A stretch of 64,000 bases of DNA, taken from positions 620,001 to 684,000 of the forward strand of contig LUGG01000018.1 in the NCBI GenBank assembly GCA_001683735.1, written 5' to 3'. A program made the translations under genes and the position numbers. Of this stretch, positions 11,254 to 23,349 are shown piece after piece (within the stretch, counting starts at the first letter, position 1; each line of letters starts with the position of its first letter). The notes beneath the pieces were generated by a model. The model ran no database searches. It had not been told where the DNA came from and saw only the letters and a list, made by a program, of their open reading frames with translations. This stretch comes from Grifola frondosa (Eukaryota > Basidiomycota > Agaricomycetes > Polyporales > Grifolaceae).

Positions 11254-12613
11254 ATGTCTCTCTGCGTTACGACGCCAACGGCGACTGAGTTCGCCACTAT
11301 TACTACGAACAGTGTCTCTACCTCTTTCTCAGACAGCGTCTCGACCATCCCCCGACGGTGACCACGATAGATTCTGTCTCTTGCACTCCTGTGACGAGTG
11401 GGAATGTAACTACGTCTACCTGCACTACCGCCGAGACTGTGAGCACGATCAATGGTGAGCACTCCTTCACCTTCAGCCGTTCAGACGAGTTGTTGACTTT
11501 CTTTTCTTATTCGCCGCTGTAGCGGGGGGACAGACCACGATACAAGTCCCATTTGATATCACGGTCTTGTTGACCCAGACGAGTCCCACCGCTACGCTGT
11601 TCTCGACATCATGTACAACCACCACAGGCGATAGCATCACTACTACCACGTCGACTTCACCTACGACTTCGCCCACAACCACATCTGGCGCTACAACAAC
11701 CACTACATCGTCCTCAACCCAAGTATATACGACATCCTACACAACCGATATGGTTCCGTTGTAGTCGCGACACTCACGACTACCCGGACAGTCGTCCAGA
11801 CTCTCGGCCTCAGTCAGTCCAGCGCAGCGAGCAGCTCGACCAATGTGGGGGCCATCGTCGGGGAGTTGTAGGAGGTGTCGTCGGATTGCTGCTTATCATT
11901 GCCTTGGGCTGGTTCATGGTGTACGTCCAGTTTTCGCTGCTTATGTGCGGCCCGGCTGACTGCTCCGCAGGCGCCGAAGGCATCATGTCGACGAAGAGCC
12001 ATATTTCGGGGAAGACAAGATCACCCCCGTCTTACGCAGGACCGACATTGACCCCGATATCGACGCCGAGCCGCGTCCGTACACTTACGGTACGCTCAAC
12101 GGCAACGTGCCATTAGCGACTGGCGCCTCCGCCGTCCGGGGATCTACCACCGACACCACGAACCCGACACAGCCGCAGCGGCGCGAGCCACCCCCGGGGA
12201 TCCCAATGGCCGCCGAAGCGCGCTCGCCCTCGTCGCGCTCCGAGCCTGCACGCTCGCCGCCTCTCACCGCAGATGCAAGCGTGACAAGCTCGACGGGACA
12301 CCTCGAGTCGCCCCATCTTCCCCTACATGTCGTGAATCCCAACGCGGACCGCCCCCATCGGCATGTCAAGGGCGCAATCGTTCTCCGCCCGGACGGATAT
12401 TCCGTTGTCCCTGGGCAGCCGGATGCGGAGGCAGTCTCTCCGGGCGCTGGGTCTTCTGGCGCCGCGCCACAGCAAGTTCGCGGTCGTGAGCCGTACGTAC
12501 ATCAGGACAGTGGCAGAGTGCAAGCGGCTGCGGACGTCCGTGCCCCGTCGCATTCAAAGCTCGCTAGCGGCATGGCAGACGCTGACGCGCCGCCGCCAGC
12601 CTATACCGAGTAG
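11254..12613 (+). CDS. Thr/Ser-rich single-pass membrane protein (Mid2/Wsc-like layout, no SH3 seen; frame broken by indels)
   Basis: It starts at 11254 (MSLCVTTPTATEF). The outside part is Thr/Ser-rich with a few cysteines and is interrupted by an intron beginning at a GTGAGC donor (about 11456) and ending before GGGGGACAG (about 11523). A glycine-rich lead-in (GVVGGVVG) passes into a hydrophobic helix (LLLIIALGWFMV). A phase-2 GTACGT donor then splices to the basic stop RRRHHVDEEP. The tail is Pro/Ser/Arg-rich and ends DADAPPPAYTE at 12613. Three single bases appear lost (11349-11353, near 11752, 11860-11863). The layout is that of fungal cell-wall sensors, but no defined sensor domain is visible. 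It neighbours a similar SH3-bearing gene, suggesting a local family. Confidence 0.68.
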
Positions 12614-13438
12614 CGTCTCTGTCCCTTTTCGTATTCTGAATTCTCCTCTGTCTGCCGTTGGGATCTTCGAGCCGCCTGCCCGGATATATGTTGCTTGTTT
12701 GATTGTCTTTCCTCGTGTTGTCTGTTGAACTCTTTGTTTATTATAGTGTACCAGATGAGTAAAGTTTAGTCTTTGACAACGTACATTAGTCATTTATATA
12801 TCACCAACAGTTCGATATCCTTCATGCGTATCATTGTCCATTGTCTACGTAGTTTTAGAAGGGAAGTGTTTGTCCCCTTCTGCCAGATACGAAAACTTGG
12901 CTGTACCCCTTACTTTCCCGTGACGACATGAACGCGCTATCAGCAATCGAACGACTGCTATAGCTAGTTGATGTCTGGCAAGCTTCAAGGTCAGTCGCCT
13001 ACCACAGGACTTGCCCCATTCGGCCGATTCAAAACGACCTCGATTTGGACATGATGGATCTGTTTGTGCTGCGCATATTTTGCGAATATGGACTTGCCGG
13101 CTGTTTCTATATTTTACGTGCATCGGGACTGCTCCAAACTACGCATGTGGCACTGGCTCGTGCGACGTGGCTACCAGTACCACCTCAAACCAGCAGGATG
13201 AACTGTTTGGGGGGGGGCCACTCGCAGCTCTGCATTCACGTGTGGATTTTCATTGTGTTTATCGGACTTGAAATTACGTGGTGAAGAAGCCTCGATCGGC
13301 TTTGGTTCGCCTCATCGTTGGCCGTGGCGCACCTAAACACTCGGGTCGACTGTTTGAAGAACTGCAACGTAGCGCTTCTTTCCACGCGCATATTATTATC
13401 ACGCATCTTTGGTTATTTTATCGATCCTTTCTCTTGGC
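12614..13438. other. Intergenic, no gene seen
   Basis: Contains a run of nine G near 13211-13219 and short open frames without domains. The right end should hold the promoter of the arrestin-like gene. Confidence 0.45.
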
Positions 13439-14826
13439 ATGGAAGTCTCGTTGGAAATTGTACCCACCTCTGGGCAAGAACGCTTGGATATTCCAGAAGG
13501 ACCAGCCTGCTCGTAAGTCATTCAAACGTCTCAGTATGCAGCTATCAGCTGATGAGACTATCTAGAGTGACTTATTCTATCTCCGGGCGCGTGTACATAT
13601 ATCTGTTACCTGATTGGCATTCCCTCGACCGTGACAGTACCATGGGCATCATCCTACGATCGCTCGTCATTTCCTTTGAAGGGCAGACCGAAATCGACAA
13701 CAAGACCACTGGCCACGCCACGTGCCCTCTATATTTTAAATCGAGGGAGCTCATTCAAGGAGATCCACAGTTACTGGATAAGAGAGCTGACGAGAAAGGA
13801 AGCTGGTACTTTGGGTATGAGTTCCTAATTCCTGGATGGCTACCAGGGAGTTTTGCTCTTGATGATACGAAGAAGGAACGGAACAAAGGCACGACCAGCT
13901 ATGCGTTGCACGCGAAAGCCAAATTCATGGACGTCAAGGACCCTGTTCGTCGATCTCACACTGCTCGGGCTACAAAGCGCGATTTCTCGCTCAATTACTT
14001 GCGAACCCCTTCTTCCAACTGGCTCGAGTATAAATTCGGCATGTACGACTTCAATGTATTGTGGACGACTGAGGGTTCGCGACATATGCCTCACGATGTG
14101 TTTAATTCACTTCGTGTCACAGTTCGCTACCCGGAATTTATCGGCATTGACTGGAAGACGATGCCCGTTATTGTGCGTCTTCGAACCAGCCTTGCTCTGC
14201 CCGATGAGAAATGTCAGAAACTTCGGGTTCAAAGCCTTTCGTTAATAGTCAAGCAAGAGGAGAAACTCAGGTATCTTCGTTGTTGGTGGAGGGAATAACT
14301 GCTGACATTGTTCTTAAGCAACACAGTTCTTTCGTCCTATCCAGCAAGACGACACCTCTCTTCCGATCAGACGTCATTAGTCGTTCGCTTGCTCGGTAAC
14401 AAGACTCGCGAGGAAGATATTTTCTTGGCCAACAAACACTGGGACAACCTCCCAAACGGCGGCTATATTCTCAATAATGCATTTGTGCAAGCAAACGGTG
14501 GAACGTACGAGGCCGCTGTGGAAATTCCTCTGTCTCCTGGCGAGGTGCGGGAGTCATACCGCAGTCCCTTGCTCTCCGTGGCACACACCATGCTTGTTCG
14601 CATCTGTCTCGAATATCCTTCGGGATCTCGGAATCCCATGGACTACGTGAATCTCCACGTTCCGCTCTCGTTTGTCCGGTTTTCTGCCAGCAATCCAGTT
14701 CGTGAGGTCAGTGTCCAGCCTTCTCGTGTTCAGCATGATCCGCCATTCGCTGCCGACGTGTGTGCTTGCTGTGGCTCTCTATTACCATCTTCTGAGGAGC
14801 CTCCTCGTTACTCGCAATTATTCTAG
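13439..14826 (+). CDS. Arrestin-like protein, 428 aa
   Basis: Three exons join perfectly: 13439-13512, 13566-14270 and 14319-14826. The last intron has a CTGAC branch point. The product begins MEVSLEIVPTSGQERLDIPEG and continues VTYSISGRVYI, then RSLVISFEGQTE and, after a variable loop, FLIPGWLPGSF. The alternation of short beta-strand-like segments with the SLVISFEGQTE and IPGWLP motifs resembles the N-terminal fold of alpha-arrestin-like proteins; the C-terminal half (LVVRLLGN, YEAAVEIPLSPGEV, LVRICLEYP) would be the second lobe. It ends EEPPRYSQLF, with a proline-tyrosine segment. Alpha-arrestins are usually adaptors for ubiquitin ligases and membrane cargo. The fold call is a judgement from pattern only. 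A clear paralogue lies on the minus strand at 20.1-21.8 kb with the same first-intron position and ending style. Confidence 0.6.
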
Positions 14827-15106
14827 TCTACAAGGGCAAACACACATCTGTTCCATAGTATTTTCTTTCGTCCGTTCTTTACGTGTAAAATATTCTGTTA
14901 TTGCATGTAGATCCCTGCATACTTCACATGGTTTGGCGAAGGTGTGAAGTTTGAAGACATCACCAGCAGTAATATATATATATATCATTATTTTTGATAT
15001 GTTATGTAAATCAATACATTTAATGAAGAATGTACTCAGGGAGTTTCACTGACGGGCGCACGGTGGCGACCTGCAGTAATCCAACTCGCTCACGTCCAGA
15101 GCATCG

Positions 15107-16984
15107 ATGATTGTCCCCACCATCGAACAGATCGAAGCCTATTTCGAGTCGCTGGAGGAGCTGATTGTGTCGTCGGTCTCTGCCGCAGCCCCGACCTGCC
15201 CAGGGTTAATGAAGCTATCCATCGTTTGTGGGATGATATCTTGCGGCACAGTCCCCAGTCCCTCCCTACGTTGTCTGGTCTCGGACCGTTTGAAGTGCCC
15301 CCTCCGCCCCCTCCACCCCCACCACCAAAGTCCTTCTGGGAGAATGCTGCCGATTGGGTTGCGCACACCCGTGCACTACTGCCTCCATTGGCGTCGGTGT
15401 GGTTGGAACTGGTCTCCTAGTGGGCTATGCACCCATTTACCTCAAGCATAGAGATAGATCAAGAAGGGTGAAAGCCAGCGTGAGTTCGGAGAGGAGACAA
15501 GTCGTCGGTGCGTGAGAGTTTGCATCCCTCCTTGTCCGGGTTTGTCTCATTATTTCCTAGTTGTACTCGGCGGCGACGCGCCTCTGGGTCGTCCTTTGAT
15601 CTTGGAGCTCGAAAAGAAGGGATACATTGTCATTGCGAGCGTATCGACTCCTGAAGCGGTGGATGAGATTGAGCGCAAAAGCCACGGCTATGTGCGCGCT
15701 CTGGTGATGGACCCCGCCGAAGTGGGTATAACTTTGTTCGCACTTCCTGTTCCTACCTAAGCTGATGTCGATATACGAAGCCTGAAACAATCCCGTACTT
15801 CCTGCGCTCTTTGGCCTCTACTTTGTCGCGTCGGTTCCCTATCACTGCTGCAGGAGATCCTCACACCTCTCCCTCTTCCCATGCTTACGTGCATTCCGTC
15901 GTCTCCTTGCTCACGCTTCCGTCGTCTGCTTCCGCGCCCGGCCCAGCGCCTCTCGAGCACCTATCGCTGCGCGACCATTATCTCCCCTATCTTCAGGCCA
16001 CCCATATAACCCCTCTGCAGATCATACAAGCGTTGCTACCCCTGTTGCGCTCATCTCCAGCCCGCGCCCGTGATTCGGTCTCGAACAATAATGGGAAGCA
16101 GAGCGTGGTCGTCTGTCTCCCAGCCATTGATGCAAGGGTCGGCCTGCCGTTTGTCGGGGCACAAGCTATGAGTGCTGCGGCGACCCTCCGCGGTGTGGAG
16201 GTCTTGAGGAGAGAGATCCGTGCATCCTCGGTAACTGACACCATGGCGACAATGAAAAATCTCAAGGTCGTTGTGGTCGACGTCGGTGCTGTCGGAAGCG
16301 TAGATGATCGGTCATCTGTTGACCTCCAGCGGTCCATCGATGGATGGACCCCATCGGAGAAGATCGCGTACGGCATGGCGTTTAGTGCTTGTGTGGAAGA
16401 TGGCTTGCAGTATGGAGTGCATAGGAAGGCGACAGATATTGCCGTCTTCGTTGACACCCTCGTCGAGGTAGTGAGTAGTGGACGAAAGAGCAGCCGAACT
16501 CTGTCTCCACTGGCGCTTCAATTCTCCATGCTGCGAAGTTGGGTTCGAGGTGATCGAGTAGTCGTTGGTGCTGGAGGTACGTCGTAATTCAGTTGTTTAT
16601 AAGTCTTCGCTAAGTTTGCCATGCCATATAGCGCGGACGTATGCGTTAGCGTCATATCTCCCATCTCTCATCCTCGACGGGCTTCTAAACCTTCCACACT
16701 TCCTCCTCTCGATCCGCAATGCTCTCATTCCTGTGCCCCCTCGTATTGTCATGCCCGATGCTGCCCTCCCTCCCGTTGTGCCTGTTCCCCCCGCTGTCAC
16801 ACAGAAGCCTATTGTGGAAGAGTCTCCGCTGAGTTCTGACCAGGAGCAGCATTTCGAGCATGACATTTCGGAGACTGGATCAGAAGCAGACGTGGAAAGC
16901 AATGAAGGCGGCTACGGATCGGGTGTAGGTGAGTCATGGGTAAGCCTCAAAGGGAAGTCACGCAAGGATGCGGACGCCGCGTGA
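15107..16984 (+). CDS. DUF1776 family protein (SDR-like Rossmann fold)
   Basis: It starts at 15107 with VPTIEQIEAYFESLEE. After a one-base loss at the C run 15189-15192 the frame continues DLPRVNEAIHRLWDDILR, then a polyproline segment (FEVPPPPP), PKSFWENAADWV, and after a second loss at 15368-15370 a hydrophobic helix (ASIGVGVVGTGLLVGYAPIY). A 55-nt intron leads to VVLGGDAPLGRPLILELEKK, the Rossmann-like entry. A phase-0 intron follows DPAE, then the C-terminal domain (VVVCLPAIDARVGLPFVGAQ, EVLRREIR, EKIAYGMAFSACVEDGLQYG) and a last phase-1 intron before ARTYALASYLPSLILDGLL. The order (coiled start, polyproline, helix, Rossmann domain) is that of the fungal DUF1776 family, which is related to short-chain dehydrogenases but of unknown activity. 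No catalytic YxxxK is obvious. Confidence 0.82.
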
Positions 16985-17173
16985 TATTATGGGGGACGAA
17001 CTGATTGAATTCGCAATCGAACGTTACAGATCTGTACGATATGTCTGTTGAACGTGTAACTCCAAAGCATGTTGTATATCAACCAGTCGTGTTGTATGTA
17101 TGTGCAGAAATACTAACATTGAAGATATAATGCGTGCATATAAGATAGTTAAGGAATCACCATCACGCTGTCA

Positions 17174-17967
17174 TTAATTGTGGAGAACCCCTTGTAGAGA
17201 ACACCAGCGGTGGACTAATTTCCAACGTTCCTGTGCGTACTTCTTTTCCACCTGCCTGACATTTGACTGTCTCACTTCCGTCGTTATTTGTCTCCACTGC
17301 ATCTCCGAGAATTTGTCCATTTTGTAATTCTTCCAGAGCATCGTTGCGCGCTGAAGGTTCTCTGCACTGATATCTCCACGCACTTTGCCTGTCTTGACAT
17401 CGAAGTCTGCTCCATGCGCACGGAGTTCCTTCAACAGCTTGTTGAAATCCTGGTAGAACCGCTCAAAAAATGCTAGAGACTCCTCGGCTTATGGTCCCAT
17501 CGCTGGTTCGTTCTCTCGAGCTCTTCAGCCCTCCTGCTAGCAATAGAAGATGGGCCAGGGCTGGGAGCAGATCTACAAAGAAAAGATAAGTATCCACACC
17601 GCGGAAAGTTGAACGGGTAATGGTGAAACCGCTCACTCGCGATACCCAGGTTCGGCATATTTTTGTAACGATGGCCGATTCTTACCACGAATTCTGTCAA
17701 ACGGTTTGATTTAAATCTCAAGTAAGAAATTGTATCCGGAAATCGTGCGCACCGCAACCAGTAACCAAGAGAGTTCGGACTTGACGATGGGACACTCCAT
17801 TCAGGGACACTTGCGCGCTGTTTTCCTTTAGATCTGGATAATTTATCGCTTAAATCGTCAGTCGACATGTGGTGATCTGTGCGAGACATCACACTTTGAC
17901 GATAAGCGACCTTCATCAGTCTGCAAAATTCTATGTTGTGAAGGTGGAGCGTCTTGATTTTCTGCAT
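17174..17967 (-). CDS. Hypothetical charged protein
   Basis: I do not recognise the family. The minus strand reads MSRTDHHMSTDDLSDKLSRS, then SKGKQRASVPEWS and a Ser-rich stretch. A probable intron lies around 17570-17630, followed by PSSIASRRAEELERTNQRWD. A TAG at about 17473 sits just before a T run, and one missing base there would carry the frame on into FFERFYQDFNKLLKELRAHG and a basic helical C-terminus (EVRQSNVRQVEKKYAQERW) ending at 17174. The C-terminal 100 residues look like charged helices. The true start may lie further upstream, up to about 18232. No membrane segment is seen. Confidence 0.45.
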
Positions 17968-19121
17968 GCGTGCTAGGATCGTGATGGGGACGGCGACGGG
18001 GCGGGTTTGGTGAACGTAAGTTGTCGTGAGGCTCGGGCGGCCGCACCACCTCTAAACGAACGAGACGTCCCCCTGGACTGTTATGGTACATGGTGGTGAA
18101 TAGCTTTCGCTTGTATGATAACGAATGCTTACTGAGATCGTGCCCACACCTTCCGGCTTTGTGGGGACAATTTCTTATGCTTGGGTCGAATAACTCGAGC
18201 CCGCTTCCTACCCGGCCGGTGAGTACCTGCATCTCATCGTATATTGAAATTTTTACCCATGCCTTCCTGAGGCCGGAAGTTCCGTATCTTCATCTGCGAT
18301 ATCCATGTATTTGCGCTTCATGCTGCCCATAATAGAAACAAAATGAGTGAACAAATAATATCGAAGATCCTGTCTAGTACCCACCTTCTTGTGATCATAT
18401 TGTGCGTATTCTCTGTTCGAGCCATAGTCTGTGGTGGTTGGTAATACTTAGCGTTTCAAGGATGCCAGATAGAGTTTTTAGTGTTGAACAACGGAGAGAA
18501 TGCAGCCTGGAGCTTTATATCCCTTTGAGCGTCGACATCACTGCTAGCGACGAATAATGCAACCAGATGGTCATCACCTCTGGTATTGTTCCATGCCTTT
18601 TATGATTTGACAGACACCAAAATGGACAGTATCAAAACAAGACAAAGATGGTCGCCATCTTCAGTCCACAAAATGGAGAAAAGACAACTCCGCAGGTGCC
18701 AGCTGACCTGACAACTTGAATGAATTAGATGAATACTGTTGTCGGAACGGACCCCACCCACCAAGTATCTTATTCTCTAGCAGTCCATAATGAGAATATA
18801 AGCGAATCTCTGCGGCGAATGTGCGCTGCATAGCAGTCCAGTGAATAGTAACCCATAGCAACACGCATTAACCTCGGTGGGTCCATGTAGGTCCACATTT
18901 GCTCGGCGTGGGAACCCTAAGCTCGTCACCTCCCACAACCTTGGCACCCGCGACTTTCTTGACCTTTGAAGGTCTGACTTAATGCTCTCCGAGGACGGCA
19001 GTGCTGCTGACATCATGTACTGTGCTAAAGTGTTGAGCGGTCAATAGCAGCAGCTCTGCGTCGCTATCACGTCTGACAACGGTGATTTGAAGTTGGCCAC
19101 TGAAGTCGTTGGATTAGTGTC
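17968..19121. other. Intergenic, no clear gene
   Basis: It may hold the 5' end of the minus-strand hypothetical gene (open reading near 18232-17968, no domain). The right end holds the promoter of the phosphodiesterase gene. Nothing else is supported. Confidence 0.4.
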
Positions 19122-19784
19122 ATGGGTGAGCTGCAACTCTCACTAGTAGCACAGACATCCGTCTCATCTGAAGCGTTGAAAAGGCCTTTCTCTATGGCTC
19201 GTGCCCTCGCCAGCTGAGGCGGACAAGCTGAAGCGCGTCATGCGCATCGTGCCCCCTGTCGTCAACTCCATATCGTCCTTCCCTGAGTTCTACCCCATGT
19301 CACGCTCGCGTCCGTGCCATCGACCACCCACATCGCGAAACTACAGGAGTCCATCCCATCTGACCAACAGATCGTCCCGATCCGCTTCAGGTCGCTCGAG
19401 GTCGGCGAGAAGTACTTCATGTCCGTGTTCGTCGCTGTGCGACACACCCCGGAGCTAGATGCGCTGCGCGCGCATCTTTCTGAGAGTTTCGGGGAGTACG
19501 CGGTGCCTGCTCTACCCCACCTCTCCCTCTATTACATCGATGATGCCGATCAGGACGAGCGCGCTCTCACGGTGGAGCGACTGAAGAACGAGTTCAAGGT
19601 CATTCGCGCCACCGAGGATAGCGTGACGTTGAATTGCTCGCCGGAAAAGCCATCAAAGAGTATCCCCGCATCTCTGGATCAACTGGCGGGTTTCGAAGGG
19701 TGCGAGATCTGGGTGGTGAAGTGTGAGGGACCCGTGTACGATTGGGAAGTACTGGAATGCATTTCGCTCTTAAGCACGTCATGA
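19122..19784 (+). CDS. 2',3'-cyclic-nucleotide phosphodiesterase-like (2H family, CPD1 type)
   Basis: The first exon is tiny: ATG plus one G (19122-19125). It is followed by a GTGAGC intron to 19183, giving MGLSLWLVPSPAEADKL. The first catalytic motif is H-V-T (FYPHVTLAS), but the C run 19293-19296 is one base short, which breaks the frame there. The second, H-L-S (PALPHLSLYYIDD), lies near 19518. Two such H-x-T/S motifs define the 2H phosphoesterase fold. In yeast Cpd1 these enzymes open ADP-ribose 1'',2''-cyclic phosphate, a product of tRNA splicing. The end (CEIWVVKCEGPVYDWEVL) also fits the family. The length after correction is about 200 residues. The small first exon makes automatic prediction likely to miss the start. 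Confidence 0.8.
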
Positions 19785-20075
19785 ACCTTTTTCTCGAGCC
19801 GGATCGAAGGAATATCATTGGATGCAGCTACAAGATACATGGGTTGATAAGAAGGCAATGAAGGGTATGAGTAATACACAGCGAGAAACGAATGAAATAT
19901 ATGCGCAAGCGCAGGATGGATAGCGTATATAGCGACGCAAACCAGAAGTGATTGTACGATATCATCCGAAATAACGAAGGTATAAATGTAATAATACAAG
20001 CTGCAAACGATGAGTCGGAAGAGATCGTGTGGTCAATGTCGTTGACGTGTAGGAACATACCACTCCTCAAGCGCG

Positions 20076-21815
20076 TCACTGAACTTCTGGGACACTCTCA
20101 TGATATTTGTATCCAACGTCATCATCCGCGAGCTCCAATGACCCTAACGAAGATGATGCGAGGATGCTTGGCTGTGAACGAGGGGTGTACAGCGGCAATG
20201 GCACAGAATAGTCGATCTTCCGATCCCCATTCATGTGGAACAACTGCGAGTATGCAGGGAGAGTCTGCGCGTAGGGCGTGCTCGGATCTGGCAAGGCAGA
20301 GGACACGAGAGGCGTGCCGCTGCCGCATGAATCAATAGAAGAAGAGGGCGAGTGTCCGCCATGCGAGAACTGCGCAACGGTAATCGGATGGGACAATGGA
20401 GGGGGAGTGCGTACGAAGCGCACAGGAATCTGGAAGTCGAGGCGCTCGCTGATACGCTCAGGTGTACCACCTTCGGTGAGATCGTATGTGCAGGTCAGCG
20501 CGACGTATAACCGATGGTTCACCGAGGACAGTGGGCTCGTGGCGGATTCCAGTAGGGGTCTACTCTTCACGTCAGGCAAAGCATTCGGAGAAGTGGAAAC
20601 CTTCGAGAAAGGAACTGTAATCTGCATGGCATACCAGTCGTTGGCGTTAGCTTCCTCGGCATCGTCGGCAAATATGTACCCATCTCCAGGCAGGACGTGG
20701 GGACTCGAAGCGCCATCACTGAGGATAGAATGTGCACGAGTAAAGACGTAGTTCGGGGGCAGTGAAGACAGGAAACCGACATCGTAGACAGTGTGCATGG
20801 GATGTGGACAGAGCAATGGCCTGTTAGGAGGCTGATCGCGCTCGCTCGGGAGCGCAAATTGTGTTGCATAAGATGGCGAGGGAGAAGTACTAGAAGAAGT
20901 ATAAGAAACAACTCTGATTAAAAGCAGTGTATAGACATACCGATACTGTTCTGTCTGCTCGACGTCTATACGGACATCGCTAATGCGGAGACGCTTGCAC
21001 TCAGATGCAGGAAGGCCCTTTGTGCGGAGTCGGACGCAAAGAGAAAAGGACGGATCATCGATACTGATACTGTCTGGGACAACAGCAAGGACAAGGAGCT
21101 TTGAAATCACTTCTGCAGGGATGCGAGTTGAATCCTGGATAACCGAGCCGATGAACTTTATGGTAGGAACGACTGACGTCAACCTGGAGTGCGAAGGGCG
21201 GGGAACGATGAATCTGTTCACTCGGACGGGACACCTTGAAGCCCTTGCCGAATGGATCTGCCAACGCAAAGAGGAGCAGAGGATTGTAGAGAGCCAGGGC
21301 CGGCCAATCTCGTCATCTGCATCCACGAACTTCGCAGTAGCGTACAAGGCATATCTGGTACCAGCCTCTCCATCTGCGGCATCGCCAAAGGAGGAGCTCG
21401 CAGGAAGCCACCCGGGAATAGTGAGGTTGAATACGACGTTCCAGGTGCACGGCTTGTCCGAATCCTATGACCATCGTTGCTGAGCTCAACGGGATCGCTT
21501 GGAGCGAGTTCCTGAGATATAGAACATAGACGACAGGCAGCATAGCCTGTCTCTGCACAAAATAGCTCCGTCTGACCCTCAAAAGTAATAACGAGTGACT
21601 GCAAAAGGAGGCGCGCAGTTCGGCGCTCAAAAAACGAAGATGAGGAGAGAGCAATAAAGATACATGTCCAGATAGAGCGTAAGCTGCGCTATAATCATTA
21701 CGGGCAGCTCAGCAAGGAACACACAGGAATATGTTGCTTGCACCTACTTTCGATCTGGCTCTCCATACATATCCAGCGAGTCGGTGAGGGTGGTAATCTC
21801 TATAGAAACAGCCAT
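20076..21815 (-). CDS. Arrestin-like protein, paralogue of the gene at 13.4 kb (frame broken by indels)
   Basis: Exon 1, 21815-21748, reads MAVSIEITTLTDSLDMYGEP. A 59-nt intron then leads to AAYALSGHVSLLLSPHL. One T is missing at the run 21629-21634, after which ERRTARLLLQSLVITFEGQTE follows. A second loss near 21464 precedes TWNVVFNLTIPGWLPASSS and ATAKFVDADDEIGRP. A 51-nt intron (20940-20890) interrupts the middle, and the protein ends with Pro/Ser-rich sequence and SVPEVQ at 20076. The shared motifs SLVITFEGQTE and IPGWLP, and the same position of the first intron, make it a paralogue of the plus-strand gene at 13.4 kb. The role is presumed to be that of arrestin-like adaptors, with the same uncertainty about the fold. 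Confidence 0.65.
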
Positions 21816-23349
21816 AGTTTAGGAGGGAAGAAAGGATACTGTAGACACCGCAAGATTATAGAGGGGTGGAAAATTGTGCGCGTATGCGCCTGAGGATCGG
21901 CCCAACCGCTGGTGTTATATACAAGACCGTTTGCCGAGGGCGTTCAGCGAACAAAAGCCCGCGAGCGCGATTTGATTGCTCGACAAGGCGAGATTTTTGA
22001 TACGCGCATGCCGGCAAAATAGAGAAAAGCACCAGGGCGAGTGGCTGAAAGCAAAACCTGCGTTGAGCATTCCTTTGTGGTGAAACCTTTGTAGACCTTT
22101 GTTCTCCCCATCAGTTCAGGGCGCGAATGAATAAGCGCCCTCGTCGTAGAGTACAATGAGACCTCGATAAGCTCTGTGCTCTAACCTCCCCACTGCCTGT
22201 CATACCGTGCCTTCTACTCGTTCGCACTTTTGTTCAGCTTGGCCATGGGATCCGTCGGGGACAAATTCTTGATGTATCGTGCGTTGATGCAGTCCGGATC
22301 CGATAGTCATACGGCATTGAATTCTTATGCCACCGCTCGCGTATAACGACAGTAGCATATGCCAACGTCGTCCTTTCCAAGCAACATAAATCTATGGCGT
22401 CTTCTTGATAACTTCTTGCACGCGGTTCATTCCACCCTTTTCGGTGAACGTTTGAACTCCCACCGCCGATCGGGTCAATATGTGAACCAATCTCAGATTT
22501 AGCTATAGGCCTCTGGATTGCATGCATAGTCGGTGCCAGCCTGTGCCAGACGATTGCAACATATGTTGGGCAAAAAAATGGGTACATACTCCTTCTCTTC
22601 ACAACCACCAGTGACTGATCACTCTACAGCATATCCAACGTAAGTGAGTCCGTGCATCACGGCAGATAACATAGGGATAAAATCACATAACTAGGCCTCC
22701 AGTGTGCATATGACGCAGAGTTTTTATCGTCCCAGGCATGTTATTTACATTTTAAATCCCGCATCTACAATTGCCATAATGTTCTTATTGTGGCTGTACA
22801 TAGAAGACACCTCCAGCATCTCGTGTACGTCAATACCGATCCTTCGTCCTTCGTGAAGGTGAATTCCCTCTGGTCAGTGTCTTCTTCTTTCCCGCTTCTC
22901 CTGACTCAAATCGTTTCAGGAGTGTTGTCGCCATCAGCGATGGAAGATGCTCCTCCAAATGGCGTATCCATCTCTCATTCATCAATGCTTTTGACACAGT
23001 CCTACAAATTGTTGGACTCCCCCGTCACTTCTCTTCAAGAAGATGTCAAGAATCAGATAACGGGACTGAGACCTTTCCATAGAGAGCATCTGCCGGTGGT
23101 ATTCTACTCCATCAGCACTGCAGTGTGCCATCTTCGTTTCCGACCCAACCATCTGACGACGGTCCTTCAGAATGAAATTAAATGTACGTCAAAGCAACTT
23201 GCAACTTACCAACATTTGCCGCTAGCAGAACGCTTCTGACACTACCTTGATGGCACTTGCATAAAAGAAGGAGGGCATCCAGAAATCGGCAGTCATGGCA
23301 CCCGCTATTGAAATTACCGCTATCCATTACAAACGTAAGGTCAGCGCGG
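21816..23349. other. Intergenic, weak open frames only
   Basis: A plus-strand frame at 22941-23239 (MEDAPPNGVSISHSSML...) is open for 99 residues and has a possible upstream exon, but it shows no domain, so I do not call it a gene. The rest has nothing recognisable. Confidence 0.4.

Noticed and set aside
15107..21815. Calling the frame-broken genes pseudogenes
   Set aside because: The breaks are single bases, nearly all losses, and flanking motifs are fully conserved; sequence error is likelier.
22941..23239. 99-residue plus-strand frame MEDAPPNGV...
   Set aside because: No domain, no convincing exons on either side.
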